From Cordylochernes scorpioides (Eukaryota > Arthropoda > Arachnida > Pseudoscorpiones > Chernetidae): a DNA stretch of 64,000 nucleotides. Where the stretch lies: contig CP092879.1 of NCBI GenBank assembly GCA_030710605.1, positions 80,143,853 to 80,207,852 on the forward strand. The letters are read 5' to 3'. Shown here one piece after another: positions 1 to 11,200 of this stretch. How positions within the stretch are numbered: the stretch's first letter is position 1; the number at the start of each line of letters is the position of its first letter. The notes beneath the pieces are model-generated. The model made no database searches and was not told the DNA's origin. It was given only the letters and a program-made list of their open reading frames with translations. The translations under genes were made by a program, and so were the position numbers.

Positions 1-180
1 CCATGATAATCATGGTGGGTAGTTAGCGACTGCTTTTACTGTAAGCGCACCACATGTCTACACATGTAAAAAGCAGTTCGACTTTGCACTCACAAATGTG
101 CCAGAGCTCCATTTGGTTACTTGCACTCGCTGGTGGGGTTGGACTTTTGCAAGAATCGGGACCATTGGAGCATTTTTTTT
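1..180 (-). mobile_element. tRNA-derived SINE (family A), partial copy
   Basis: On the minus strand this matches the body of the repeat seen complete at 28237-28541: blocks reading AGTGCAAGTAAC, ACATGTGTAGACATGTGG and CTTACAGTAAAAGCAGTCGC. The window edge cuts the 3' end, and the tRNA-like head is absent. Five copies of this family lie in the window. Family assignment rests on copy comparison, not on a database. Confidence 0.6.
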
Positions 181-340
181 TTAAATTATTTTAGAAATGT
201 TAAATTATTTTTAAAATTTCTATGCTTCCCTTACTGCATGGTACATAGACACACTGGTTATTCAGGACATTGGTCTGAAATGTCACAATTTACTTATTTG
301 ATCACAAAGTTTCTTTTATTAAAACCTTCATCTCCCAATT

Positions 341-940
341 GATAAAGCACAATTTGGATTATAGATAACTCCGTCTTTGCCGGTTCCAAGCCCGGATGAA
401 AAAGGAGGAGCAGTAACAAGCTCACTAAAAAACCTGGGCTCAGCTGGCCCAGCTGATAGTACCCTGTAAGGGCTCCTAATCCAGGGATACAGGATGAGCA
501 GTATTTGTACTCCATGTTAGGAGCGGCTGCACATGGTGTCTGTTCCTCATGTCAGAGGCGGCCATTTCTTTTGGAGCTAAGTCGGCCTGCCACTGAGTAG
601 TGCTCCCAATCTTAATGACAAAGGCATTCTACTTCACCCAGTCATGATGGTTGTCATGTCTCAAGCTCTATAAGCTTAACACCCTAATATGATTGAGTGG
701 AGATAAGAAAGAAGAAGAAGAAAGAGATTATAGATTACGGCTACAAGGAAATAAGACCTAATCCAAATAAATTAATAGTGTGTGACATTTCAGTAACAGT
801 ATTGTTACCATCATCAGACAAAAGAATATATGATAAATTCTTTTGTCTGATGATGGTAACAATGCTGTTACTGAAACATCACACACTATTTATTTATTTG
901 GATTAGGTCTTATTACCTTGTAGCTTCATCTCTCAACTTG
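341..940. mobile_element. Palindromic MITE (family B), interrupted copy
   Basis: The terminal block GATAAAGCACAATTTGGATT (341-360) and the palindromic core (736-915) belong to one element. The core arms read GTAACAGTATTGTTACCATC and its complement, flanked by AATAAGACCTAATCC and GGATTAGGTCTTATTACC. About ten copies of this family occur in the window. This copy is split by the retroposon at 367-725, whose target duplication (357-366 and 726-735) lies inside the MITE. Confidence 0.75.
367..725 (+). mobile_element. GAA-tailed retroposon (family C), full copy with 10-bp TSD
   Basis: The 359 bp insert is flanked by a perfect 10 bp direct repeat, GATTATAGAT, at 357-366 and 726-735. It starts near AACTCCGTCTTTGCCGG and ends in a GAAGAAGAAG-type tail at 706-725. 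Two other copies (5713-14898, split; 27761-28123) also carry their own 10 bp duplications and the same tail. Variable-length target duplications plus a simple 3' tail indicate target-primed reverse transcription. The head GGTTCCAAGCC weakly resembles a pol III B box; an RTE-clade LINE 3' fragment is the alternative. No protein is encoded. Confidence 0.85.
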
Positions 941-1104
941 TTGGAAGTACACAAGAACAGCCGTGCAACAGCAACATCACAAATACAAAAGTCCATATGC
1001 AAATATAGTTACAATTTCTTATAACACACGGCACATCACATTATAATTGTTATAAAATAAAGACTCAACTTGATGTTTGGGGAAGAGCAATTTCTCGAAG
1101 TATA

Positions 1105-1500
1105 TTATATATTTATAATTTGAAAAAATAGTACAAATGTGATATTGTATTGGGATAAGGTGCATAAATTATGAAAAAGGCATCTACTTATCGTGCAACT
1201 TAAAGTTGCTGATGGCTTGCGCCATCTATCGGAATAAATATCAACTATTCTCGTTGATTTCTTAATTATTCCACAATTGGCCAAATACCCATTCTTGATT
1301 AAACAAGAAAAGCTAACCAAGGACGTGTTTCGGATTGTTGGCCCTCATCAGCATGGTACAAGCTGTACCATATTTCATTTAAAACACATTGATCAAGAGT
1401 CTAAATTCAGTATCGGTATAAAAGGTGAACAGCAAAATGCAATATTACAGATTACGGTAGATTAAACTAGCGAAACTGCTGGGAGGGTTCACCACTGATG
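1105..1500. mobile_element. MITE-like repeat (family D)
   Basis: The blocks GCACAAATGTGATATTGT, GGCATCTACTTATCGTGCAA and GCCATCTATCGGAATAAATA recur at 15055-15260 and in diverged form at 29465-29760. In the 15055 copy the blocks form an inverted repeat, so this is probably a non-autonomous DNA element. The segment from 1473 joins a family E fragment (GGGAGGGTTCACCACTGATG). Confidence 0.55.
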
Positions 1501-1560
1501 AGCCAGGCTATTCCATTAGTTTATCATTGCAGTAAGGGCAGTAGAAAACTATTTATTTAA

Positions 1561-2391
1561 AAAGAATCAAAACATGTTTGAAATAGTTTCAATTTTGTAA
1601 ACAAAAGTTTCACTCCACTGGGATAGATTGATACTGTACATTGGATTGACAAGTCCCATTATGGCTGAGGTAGGCCTGAGAAATCCTCTATATGAACTTA
1701 TGCAACTTTGGCATATGCTGGGTGTCGTCTGCACATATCTTAAAGAGAATTCCTAACAAGTACGCTGGCATCACACAGGAGTGTAGCTCCAGTTGCATAG
1801 TCATCATTTGAATCTTATGTGCTTTTTGGTCAAAAACTTTTTTTTTAAATCCAAATAAAAATTAAACATGATTCACTCATATTTTTAATTTATTGCATTT
1901 AAAGAACTCAGAAATCAATTATAATTATTCATTGAGGAACCACCTATTATGAAAATCATTGCCATTTCAACTCTCTGTAATATTTGGCTTTATTTCTTAA
2001 TTTTACCATTTGGAAGGCTCTATTAATGCTTTGTATTAAAATTTATTTATATTGAAATCTTGTGTGTGCAATTTATTTATGACTTTATTGACACAAAGGT
2101 AGAGAATCCCATTGTTTAATATCCCCATTATATAGAATTGTCAAAATGTCAATGCATTATATCCACCTTCAAGTTGTTCCATTTATTTACTTGCCTTTAT
2201 TTAAATGCCAGTTGAGTATGCTTTGTCTATGTATATCTTTTAACTATTAAAAGGTTTAAGGTTTCAATTATAATTAAGAAACATTTTGATATTTCTAGCT
2301 AAATTTGGCGGACTGTGGTATGTATTGTTTACAATAGTTGTACTTTTAAATTAAAGGGATCACAGTTCAAATTGTGTCAAAATTCTTCATT
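1561..2391. other. AT-rich intergenic/intronic sequence
   Basis: No open frame, RNA gene or internal repeat could be supported here. If the CK1 gamma exon at 2398 is expressed, this is its first intron on the minus strand. Confidence 0.6.
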
Positions 2392-2397
2392 ACTCAC

Positions 2398-2554
2398 CCA
2401 ATCTCAACTCGCCGAAATTTCCGCATCCTATTTTCTTGCCTACTTTGTAATTGGGGCCAACCATTAAAGTAGACAAAAGTCTTCGCTTTTCTACAGACCC
2501 ATGTGTATTAGGTCTCTCGAAAAATGTATTTGGTCTGCAATCTAATGATTGCAT
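2398..2554 (-). CDS. gish: Casein kinase 1 gamma (gilgamesh-like), 5' coding exon, partial gene
   Basis: The minus-strand frame ends in [20 protein letters not shown] followed by LG and a donor (G|GTGAGT, donor 2397-2392). This is the start of the CK1 gamma kinase domain, with a glycine-rich loop (GCGNFGEL) matching the family, whose usual text is [21 protein letters not shown]1 gamma is a palmitoylated membrane-associated Ser/Thr kinase; in flies it acts in Wnt signalling and vesicle traffic. The start is uncertain: an ATG lies at 2554-2552, but an upstream acceptor (TTCAG or TTGCAG) could instead make this an internal exon. The remaining kinase exons were not found in 1-2390, so the gene must continue past the left edge. 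One exon only; gene identity is well supported. Confidence 0.82.
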
Positions 2555-2559
2555 TGTAA

Positions 2560-3228
2560 ATAAATTCTGAATGCTAGATATCAATTGAAAACGCTATTTA
2601 AATAAATAGACGAATCTCATATCTACAATATTTGTATGGCTATCACGAAAAACCATGACACAAAAATTAACAATAATAGACCGAACTTGTCTTTTCTTGC
2701 AAAGTCCAATATATACAGAGGTACCAGATACTTTTTAAGGCCATGATATGCCTTTTGTTATTATTCTAGTGATTACGAAAAACTATAAATACGAAAAAAT
2801 ATCACACCATGGCATAAAAAACAGAAATTATAAGATGAAAATGGACTAATTTGTGTGATTTTAATCATTTATTCAAATATATAATTAGGCAGGTCATATC
2901 ACACCTACTCATTCTAGTCCTAATTAAAAATAAAAGCGATATTGTATTTTCGACCATTGACCTTTTTCACAATTTTATTGGTTTTTATTGGACCTTCACA
3001 AAAAATTTTGGCCAAGAATAATTTCGCACAGTTATATTTGATGCACGTGATGCTTAATCATATATCAGAGATGAAGGAAATTTCTCTTTGAGAGGAGGGT
3101 GGAAGTTACTACTAATGAGCCAGCCCCTTCCAATAATTTTAATCTGTGAAGATTATGGTGAATTTTTCAAAAGTTCAAATAAAAATATCACAAACATGTT
3201 TTAACTTTCAATATACTGTTCTTGGGGT
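2560..3228. other. AT-rich non-coding stretch
   Basis: No gene was seen. A short family E fragment (GAGGGTGGAAGTTACTACTAATGAGCC-like, about 3093-3125) is the only recognisable piece. If the CK1 gamma start at 2554 is right, its promoter should lie here, but no TATA or initiator could be defended. Confidence 0.5.
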
Positions 3229-3229
3229 A

Positions 3230-3725
3230 TGAATTATATTTAAATATATATATTTTGACGGAGAGAGTCGACCCTTGTCTCTTTAGATCAATTTCCTCAC
3301 GGCAAAATTTCCATCTATATTTTAGACATAGATATGTCCCAGCCACTTTGCCAGCTGACCACCTCTTTGGCAGATTGTCAAGATTCCATGAGATGCAAAT
3401 GGGATTATGGTTTAGGGATAATTACTCTCATTGACTTAGGGCGGACTGAACAACTCTTTGACAGATTGTGAAGATTCCATTAGATCCCGTGTGGATCTCA
3501 TGGAATAAAGTCCGCCCTAGACTGAAAAGGGCCATTAGCCCAAAACCATGGTCTCTAGGTGAACGCTTTTCAGTTTGCCAAAGCTGGTGTTGTGGCTATG
3601 TCACCGACCCAAGGCCGCTAGTTGCGGCGACGGTCAATAGATGGCGTCTGGTTTTAGATAGAGAGGCGACCCTTGTCTCTTTAGATCGATATCCTCCCGG
3701 CAAAATTTCCAAAAAGGAGTTGTAA
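3230..3725. mobile_element. Fold-back repeat (family H), degraded copy
   Basis: Contains GGGCTAATGGCC / GGCCATTAGCCC-type arms, AAACCATGGTCTCTAGGTG, TTTGCCAAAGCTGGTGTTGT and GGTCAATAGATGGCGTC, which are the arms of the long palindrome at 33555-33905. One arm is duplicated and partly shuffled (3270-3480 versus 3480-3725). Confidence 0.65.
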
Positions 3726-3963
3726 GATTTATATGAAAATATAAAGACATTTGGACCAAACATGCAATGAATTGGAATTTTGATTCCAATTTATGCAAAG
3801 TAAGAGCTCCAGCGCATCAGAACTGCGCATCCAGCACGAATATTTTAGACTCAAATTTCTGCGCGGCACGAGCCGATTTTTAAATTTTTAATTTAATTAG
3901 TAAGACTATTTCTACTGTATCGATGCCTCATAGAAATATTAGTGCGTGAATTTATTACATAAT

Positions 3964-4745
3964 ATGTCAGAGTTTGAAAGAGGCCTTACCATTGTATTTA
4001 AAGAGGCTTGTTAGTCAAATCGACTAATCGTGCGACATCTGTGTTGAAGTGATGCAGCTATTGTACTATGTTGATAAGAGTAGGTCAACAACTGAAGAAG
4101 CCAATAAAGTAAGGAAAGCAGCGGTGACAAAGGGACGCAACAGGAGGACAGAGCAATTCGCGGCACAGGATTCAATTATCAACCATACAAGTGTGATCAA
4201 CACACATTTGTTGACAACTGAGAAGACTATAGTGTTTAGTGACAAGTCCTGTTTCTTACTGTGTCCCGACGACCATCGAAAACGTGTCTGGAGACTAACT
4301 GGGCAGCGTGTGGATCCCAGCTTCATTTCGAGCACCACACAGGTCCACAACAGAGCGTTATAGTCTGGGATTCCATTTCATTTAATAGCAAAACCCCATT
4401 GGTAGTCACTCCTGGCACCTTGAAAGCACAATGGTAGATAACATTCTACTACGCCTGTTTTTACATTCCTCTCACATCACTGCTTACTTTTCAACAAGAT
4501 AATGCCTGGCCACACTGCATGTGTTACTATGGATTGTCTTACATCTAGCCTGCAAGGTAGCCTGAACTCCCACCCATAGATCACATTTGGAATGGGAAGA
4601 CGATTTCATCCAACCAGAATGTTGACTATTTGGAAACAATTTGGCAAGAACCCCCCCCCCCCATCCCTACTTGTCACAACATCAGTCCAAGACAGGTCAG
4701 GAGGCTACCTGCATCCAGGCTAGTGGGGGTTCAATGAAATATTGA
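3964..4745 (+). pseudogene. Tc1-like transposase, degenerate
   Basis: In broken frames this reads as a Tc1-family DDE transposase. An N-terminal helix-turn-helix region begins MSEFERG (3964) and continues through SNRLIVRHLC. Next comes a catalytic block, TIVFSDKSCFLLCPDDHRKR (about 4219-4278), which holds the first Asp. It is followed by GQRVDPSF, a TFQQDNAWPH-like block near 4488-4518 (second Asp), and PPIDHIWN near 4575-4598, where the family has a Glu. The tail CIQASGGS with a final Y-stop near 4742 matches the family C-terminus. Stops and frameshifts (for example TAG at 4012) make it non-functional. No clear terminal inverted repeats were found. Confidence 0.8.
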
Positions 4746-5159
4746 TTTTCTCAATTTTTAATGATCATACTCTAGAATAAAACAATTATTTGTTCTGAAA
4801 TTTTATTCTTATTCTCCCCTATACATGTTCTTCTTATACACCAATTGCTGTCCCAAACTGCCAACTTCTTCTTGGTGGTCAAGTAGAGTGTATAAAGGGT
4901 GAAAGCAGTAAATTGAAATCAACTTTTGCACATCATAGAACCAATAGAACCCTGTGAATTAAAATTCAATTCTATACTGTATACATTTATAGTGTAACAT
5001 TATAGTGTATTGATGAACAAATACCATAATATAATCAAGCAGCTCTCATTACTCTCGCATCCTTTGCGCACCACAAGAGTTCCAAGGCGTTAATATTGCT
5101 CTTAAGAATCAATTTGATTAATCTGATGGTGACAAAACAAGAACGCTTGCAATAAAAAA
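4746..5159. other. Non-coding spacer
   Basis: AT-rich sequence between two transposase-type remnants. A minus-strand open frame over 5035-5463 is antisense to the HTH/GIY-YIG remnant and shows no recognisable domain. Confidence 0.5.
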
Positions 5160-5616
5160 AGCACTTGCGTGATTCAAGAGGGCAAGAGAAAATGTAACCC
5201 TGGGAAGAGCCATCGCCAAGAAGATGGGGGTGGACCATTTGACAATTGTCAGAGATATCCAAGAGGACCTTGGTCTCCAGTCCTATGCTCTTTAGAAAGG
5301 TCAATTGCTGACTGAGGATATCAAGAATAACATAAAAAGAAATGTATCCTACATTGGAGAGACAGGCCGTTTCCTTGGGACCAGACTCCAAGAACACAAA
5401 TCTTCTTGGGAGTATGCAAACGAAAGGTTTGCCATGGTGGAGCATGGTCTCAGATCGGGACATCAGCCAGATTGGGAAAATACTTACACTATTTACAGAG
5501 GCATCCAGAACTCACACCACAGGAAGTTCCTGGAGGCCACAGCATCAATGAAGGACACAGCTAGTGTAAATAGATATGAAGAAATCCCTGAACCTTATGT
5601 GTCTCTTTTAACCTAA
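5160..5616 (+). pseudogene. Transposase-type HTH joined to a GIY-YIG nuclease-like segment, remnant
   Basis: One plus-strand frame reads a helix-turn-helix-like stretch (ENVTLGRAIAKKMGVDHLTI, then VRDIQEDLGLQSYAL) as in Tc1/mariner-superfamily DNA-binding domains. It hits a TAG at 5293-5295 and continues in the same frame into KGQLLTEDIKNN and then VSYIGETGRFLGTRLQEHKS. The last part is the GIY-YIG signature used by Penelope-like retroelements. The frame ends with a stop at 5614-5616. An earlier TGA also interrupts it. It may be a chimera of two fossils or a degraded unfamiliar element; the function call is limited to the two domain resemblances. Confidence 0.55.
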
Positions 5617-5712
5617 TTTTTTTCTAATAATCGCAGTCAACTTTATTTGTTTCTATTTTTATTTCCTTACATTTTGTTTCAAAAAAAACGTTATATAGAA
5701 TACTGCATTACT

Positions 5713-5841
5713 CTTCTTCTTCTTTCTTATCTCCACTCAATCATATCTGGATGAAGTAGAATCCTCCTACCTTTGTCATTAAGACTAGGAGCACTACTCA
5801 GTGGCAGGCTGATTTAGCTCCAAAAGAAATGACCGCCTCTG
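5713..5841 (-). mobile_element. GAA-tailed retroposon (family C), 3' part of split copy
   Basis: The left (tail) part of a minus-strand family C copy. The (GAA)n tail appears as CTTCTTCTTC at 5713, and the target duplication CTGCATTACT lies at 5703-5712. The copy is cut at ACAT (5842-5845) by the LTR retrotransposon and resumes at 14711. Confidence 0.9.
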
Positions 5842-5845
5842 ACAT

Positions 5846-7360
5846 TGTTGGGGCACGTTTTTGTAACCATACCCCAACAGAAGGCGTATGTATAATCAAA
5901 TCAAATGGATGCATGGCTTCCCTCCCACATAGACTTACAGACCTTTTTTTTTGCCCAGAAACTTAGACACTTGGTGACACCAGACTTCCATGCCGAAAGC
6001 TGATGCCTGGTAAAGAAGAAGACATCCAGAGACATCCGAGCTGGAAACTGTTGTTTCATATGTACATATATTCCCCTCACCAAAAATTTAGGTAAAGGTG
6101 ACCAGAAAAAAAAAAAGGAGAAAAATGGAGAAGGAAGATCTCTAAAGACTGAAACTTATAAAATATCCTTCCAGAGAAAGGAAAGCATCACATTACAGTC
6201 CAGGTAAAAGGGGCCTGGGTCAATTTTAGCCAAGACGGGGGGGCGATAAATATACCATCCCGAGAAAAAGGGAGGATTATATTTCAACCCATGTGGAAAG
6301 AGAGGGGGGGCTGGCGTCTGAAATTTTACACTATCGCCGTAGATGTTGCCCTCTTTAGATTTTTGTTTTGGTAATACTATATGTTCTATTTTGATGAGGC
6401 CTGGGGCGTCTATGAAATTGATACTGGAGCCGTTGGCCAATTTGATTGGTGTTTCTTTCGGCGAATGAAAATGGAGAGAGAGATGAAAAAAAGAAGGTTT
6501 TTTGCCAAAAGGCGGGATATTTTTCGATCGGAGTCGCTCAGTGAGAAGGACGATTTTTAGTCGGGCCTGAGACGTAGAGGAGACCAGACCTTGCCGCCAC
6601 TTTCGAGAAAAGGTAAGCCATTTGTCATTATGACTTAGCGCCTTCCCCCCCTTTTTTGTGTAGTAGCCAACCTAGATTTCGCATGGGCCCTAAAGGGCTA
6701 TAAAGTAACTTCAGGTCACCTCTATCTAAATTTTACTATTTACATAGCATATCTCGTCAGTATAGACATGTTCCCAAATTTTAAGATATTTAAATAAATA
6801 TCTAGAGAAATTTTCTTGTTTCCTCTGTTACCTATTTCATACATAATTTGCCTTATGGTGCTATTCCCACTGTTTAAATGAAATGTTGTATGTTTCTTAC
6901 CTATTTGAAGGGAATGTTACTAATAATCAAGTCTCCCATAAATTACCGGCCACATACATTGCCGCGAGTGTCTGTGTTTCAGTGTTTTATAGATTGCCCA
7001 ATTTAATAACGATTTCATGGGTTGTCTGATGAAATTGTATAATAGTGTCGCGGCTGTTTCCATCTTTAGACCATTGTTCTGACAAAATTATATGCTCGAA
7101 CCTTGTTTTAGCTCAACCCTTAATCAATTACAGAGTTTTTTTTTTTTCCCCTGTGAATGTGATGATGTAAAGACATATGCCGATAGTGCATCACTGACAG
7201 CTGTGCTGCTATTATACAACATTAAGGTCTTCCTGCGGGTTATATACATGGGGTTGTTGGCCTAATTTGCTATATATATATACATACTTAAGTAAGGAAA
7301 CTTTTAATAAGTCACATTGTGTATCCTCCCTTTTCAACTATCCAAACCGGGAACCCATCA
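5846..7360 (+). repeat. 5' LTR
   Basis: 1515 bp, TG...CA termini, near-identical to 13191-14706. Possible signals: TATAAAG at 6700, and AAAAGGTAAG (about 6609-6618) that could be a splice donor. A 94-codon minus-strand open frame (6440-6156) is identical in both LTRs but resembles nothing known, and its conservation simply reflects LTR identity. Confidence 0.93.
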
Positions 7361-7361
7361 A

Positions 7362-7384
7362 TGTCGCCCGCCGCGGGGCTCGAA
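7362..7384 (+). other. Primer binding site (tRNA-Lys-like)
   Basis: Reads TGTCGCCCGCCGCGGGGCTC and continues GAA, one base after the LTR end. It is complementary to the 3' end of a tRNA with T-arm TTCGAGC. It resembles the tRNA-Lys PBS (TGGCGCCCAACGTGGGGC) with a few mismatches, including TGT for TGG. Confidence 0.7.
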
Positions 7385-8027
7385 TTTAGTATATGTTTCT
7401 TCCCCTATACTTTAGAAATATATACCTAATGAAAAGCCATACTATTTTTAAGTATTGGTGAAGTAGTCCACGCATCCTGAGATTAACAGTCTATTATAAA
7501 TCGTGAATTTTAATTTACGCTTTCCGTTTCACTGGCATTTTATCAGGCAATGAAAGTTATGTTGAGGCGGTGTATACCGCATCTCTCGCCGCTGTCTTTT
7601 ACGATTCACATTGTTTGTGGCAAAACCTTAATATTATCATTGATTTCTGATATCAAAGTAAAACGTCTATGGGGATGAGTATCTTTTATTCTGGTCTTCT
7701 CGAGCTTTCGAGCTTGTCCGCCCTTCTACAGGAGAAACATATACAATATATCAAGAAAATATAACGTCGCCTGATGCTAAAACTATTATGATTCTATGTA
7801 CATATATATATATACATTAGGAAGTTTTGCATATTATTTGTTTTCTTAAGACATATTTTTTTGATTAAGGTATTACACATATTCTACTATTGTTTGCTAT
7901 ATTCTATGAATTATCTTATAGGTTAGAAATTCTATTATTTAAGTAGTTTTATAATAGTTATTGGCTATCACATATAAGTTATTTATATTATTGTTGATAT
8001 TATTAGCTGGTACTAGGATATATTGTG

Positions 8028-8297
8028 TTATATGTTTCGGGCAAATCTATTTCTATTAATGCTATTGTGTTTTCTGAATAATAGAGAATCAATTATAAGC
8101 CTTTGATATTTGCTGTTTATGTTATTGTAATGTATCCTAGGTTCTCCTAATGCGAAAGTGTGACCTGTTTCTTTGCAGTATTGGAAAATTAGAGACCTAC
8201 TGTCTTGATTAATAACGTTGCGTCTATGTTCATATATTCTATTGCTGACTCTCCTTCCTGTCTCCCCTGCGTATTTTGGCTTGGCAGCTGTATACAC
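8028..8297 (-). pseudogene. GIY-YIG nuclease-like fragment (Penelope-like element remnant)
   Basis: An 89-codon minus-strand frame contains YAGETGRRVSNRIYEHRRNV, matching the Y-x-G-E-T-x-R-x(5-7)-R-x-x-EH core of GIY-YIG endonucleases at the C-terminus of Penelope-like retroelements. It is followed by CKETGHTF, also typical of those proteins. It ends with a stop at 8028-8030. No reverse transcriptase was found upstream on this strand, so this is a fragment nested in, or captured by, the LTR element. Confidence 0.65.
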
Positions 8298-11200
8298 TCT
8301 GACAAGGGAAGGTTATCTTAAATTGATAAATGTGCAATTTTTTTTGCCTTAAGTAGAGATTTCCAAGATTCTATTTCTGAAACATTTTTTTTTTAGATGA
8401 AGACAAATAAAACCATCTTGATAGTATTGAATTTTACAGTAAATATTTGCCAGCAGAAGGCGTGATGAGATTACATGAAATTTAAACCAGTTATATGTTT
8501 AGTATGTTCCTTCAGTTGTAATTTGACACCGTCTTGAAATAAAGAAATTGGACGGTGCGCTATATCTTGATGCTGGATATTTCTGTGTCAGAAAGGTGTA
8601 GTTATTCTGTTTAATGAGAATTCCAATAATTATCGAAATTTAGCAGATTATCATTGGGGATTTGAACAACTGTCTTGAAAATTTTTGAACAGCCCGAGTA
8701 GATAGAAGAGTCCTAGAGTTAGAGTGGAGAATTAGTAGTACAGACTGACCACTCGACGCAGATAACTCTAGGGAACAATTACTGTGTTAATCCGCCGTAG
8801 ACAAGAAGAACATTGATTCTCAGGATACTCGATAGGCAGAATTTTGAGAATTGATAAAGTCATGGTTAAAGTTTACACAGGCATGTGGGAGTAAAGACAG
8901 TGATTTAAAGAGGCAGCCTTGTGTCTTAAATACTTTCAGTGGAAGCAGATGCCACTGCAAATATTCAGGTCTAATAATTTCCAAATTTGAAGTCATGCAT
9001 GACGGGTTAGCACGGGATTGACGCCTGGACGGGCTTTTCACTGGGATTAATCGAGCTTGCGAAAGAACTAGAAGAAGTGTGACATGTCACGCCACTGTAC
9101 TAAGATAATAATTGAGAAGATTTATGTTGAGCCAACTGAAATTAGTAAAGAATTAAGAGATTAAGGTCTTATTCTTTGAGTTTTACACTAATTTCAATTA
9201 CGCGATATGGACGGCGTTATAAGTTGGGTGGAAATGGTTCGGCCGCAATGGGATGGTCTCCTGGAGATGGTACGATCAAATAATACTTATTGAATGCCGG
9301 GCGGGATCGCATAAAGCATTAAACGATATCGAGAAATGCTTAAAGAAACACCCTAGAAGATTGGGGATCGACAAAATGACGACATGGAAAATGCTCAACA
9401 TTGTACATTGGCAGCAAAATGATATCTTGCTATTGTATGGACGACCACTCCTTCCTGAAATGTGCAGCGGATGTTAGTCCCAGAATTAGGTCCTTGAGGC
9501 GACACTTTCCTGTGCAGATGACATAAAGACGCATGACAAAACAGCACATGAGCATTTAAACTAACTTCAATTCCTGCCATTAATTAATTTAGTTGACCAA
9601 TAGCTATAGAACCGCTGGAGACCTCCATACCCTGTGTGAATATTTTAGTGAGAAATGAGCGATTCAATTCTATGAGCCATGAGGTATCCTGTAAGATCGG
9701 AGTTGTACCCCATTCAATTTTTTTTTAATAGTAGCCAGTGCGAGATATTTCCAGGATTTTTTTTTTTCTAACTGTCATATAATTCGAAAACTAGAAAACT
9801 ACACCATTTTAATACAGTTTACGTTTAGCACCCATGTGGACTCAATATGACCATTGAATGAAAAAAAATCGAAGACTAATGAGCGAGCCAACCTAAAGAG
9901 AACGAGTTTAATAGGCATCCTATGGCTTGTGTTGGGTAATTTAGAAAAGAAACCCTATAATCCCTGGCCTTCAGGTAGTAGCTTTGAAATAGGTTTCTAA
10001 TGAGGACATGAAAGGTCAATCTTTCTGAGTAAAGTTGTGAAGTATAGGGACCCTAAGCCAGGGGTAGAAGTTAAGTAGGCCCAGACCGTAGTCGATCCTT
10101 GGAAAGCACTTGAGAATGTTAGTGTTGGGTAGTGAATCATAAACCCTATAAATCCATCTTTCAATAGAGTGTTGAGGTCGGACTACTGCAAAGGGGACAG
10201 ACGCACGATGAAGTAAGAAGATAGTGACTTCACCCACGGTGGCTAGGGGAGTGACTCAATTCCGCTTTTATGAGGTGTCACGTTTAATGGTCCTTTATTC
10301 GCCATTGTAATTTGTGTGTGTCTTTATAGAATTGTCGTGAATAGTCACTTAGTGTCAAAGCAAGGGCAGTTTTTGAAATTACATTTTTTTAGGTAGGTTA
10401 GCTTTCAGATTATTTAGAATTGTTAACCATTTTATTAACAATCATTTATCAAGTATAAAGTATTAGTATATATAGAGTTTGTATGAGGCATTAATTTAAG
10501 TTAATAGGGCATTAGTCCCCACTTTGTTTTAATTAGAAACTTTATTTGATTTCACATTTGTCCTGAAAATTTTGTTATTATTAGGATATATCAATGATGA
10601 TAATTATAGTACTTTGGCTTGTGTAGCAGCTTTTAACTTTAGTTTGTATGCAAACCGTGAATGATGGGGGGGGGGGGGGTGTATGAATGGATTGGTTTAA
10701 TGAATGTGTAAGAAGGTTAAAAACAATTATACTGTAAAGACCAAAGGTACTTTAGCATAGAATAGGGAACCAATAGGTTCAATTTTAAATTTGATTTCTT
10801 TATTTGTTAGGAACGATAGCCTCACAGGGCTGTACAACTCTATTGTTAGGAAAGGTATTCGCTCCATTTTGTTAGGTCTCCCCTTTCGGGAGTATAAAAT
10901 TTTAATTTCTATTACTAGGGTAATCAAGTACTCTTTGTTATTTATATCAACTTGAATTTTAAGAGTCGTAGATAATGATCATATCTCGATTCTCAGACTG
11001 GAAGGTTGTGGGAGGTTATGATCAGACCAGAAACCCCACCAAACTTCCCCTCATTAGAGGGAACGAAGAGGTATAGATTGAATTTTATGCAGGATGGGGG
11101 ATTTGTTTTAGCCATGCCGTATAGCCTGGGGTATAACGGCGCGACCTTGGGTAACCGATAACCGTAGTACCTTGGGTAACCGTAGTTTCGACGCTTTTAG

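Noticed and set aside
5035-5463. 142-codon minus-strand frame
   Set aside because: Antisense shadow of the HTH/GIY-YIG remnant, without domain resemblance.
6156-6440. Conserved 94-codon protein encoded twice (also 13502-13786)
   Set aside because: The two copies are identical because they lie in the two LTRs. There is no recognisable domain and no independent evidence of selection.
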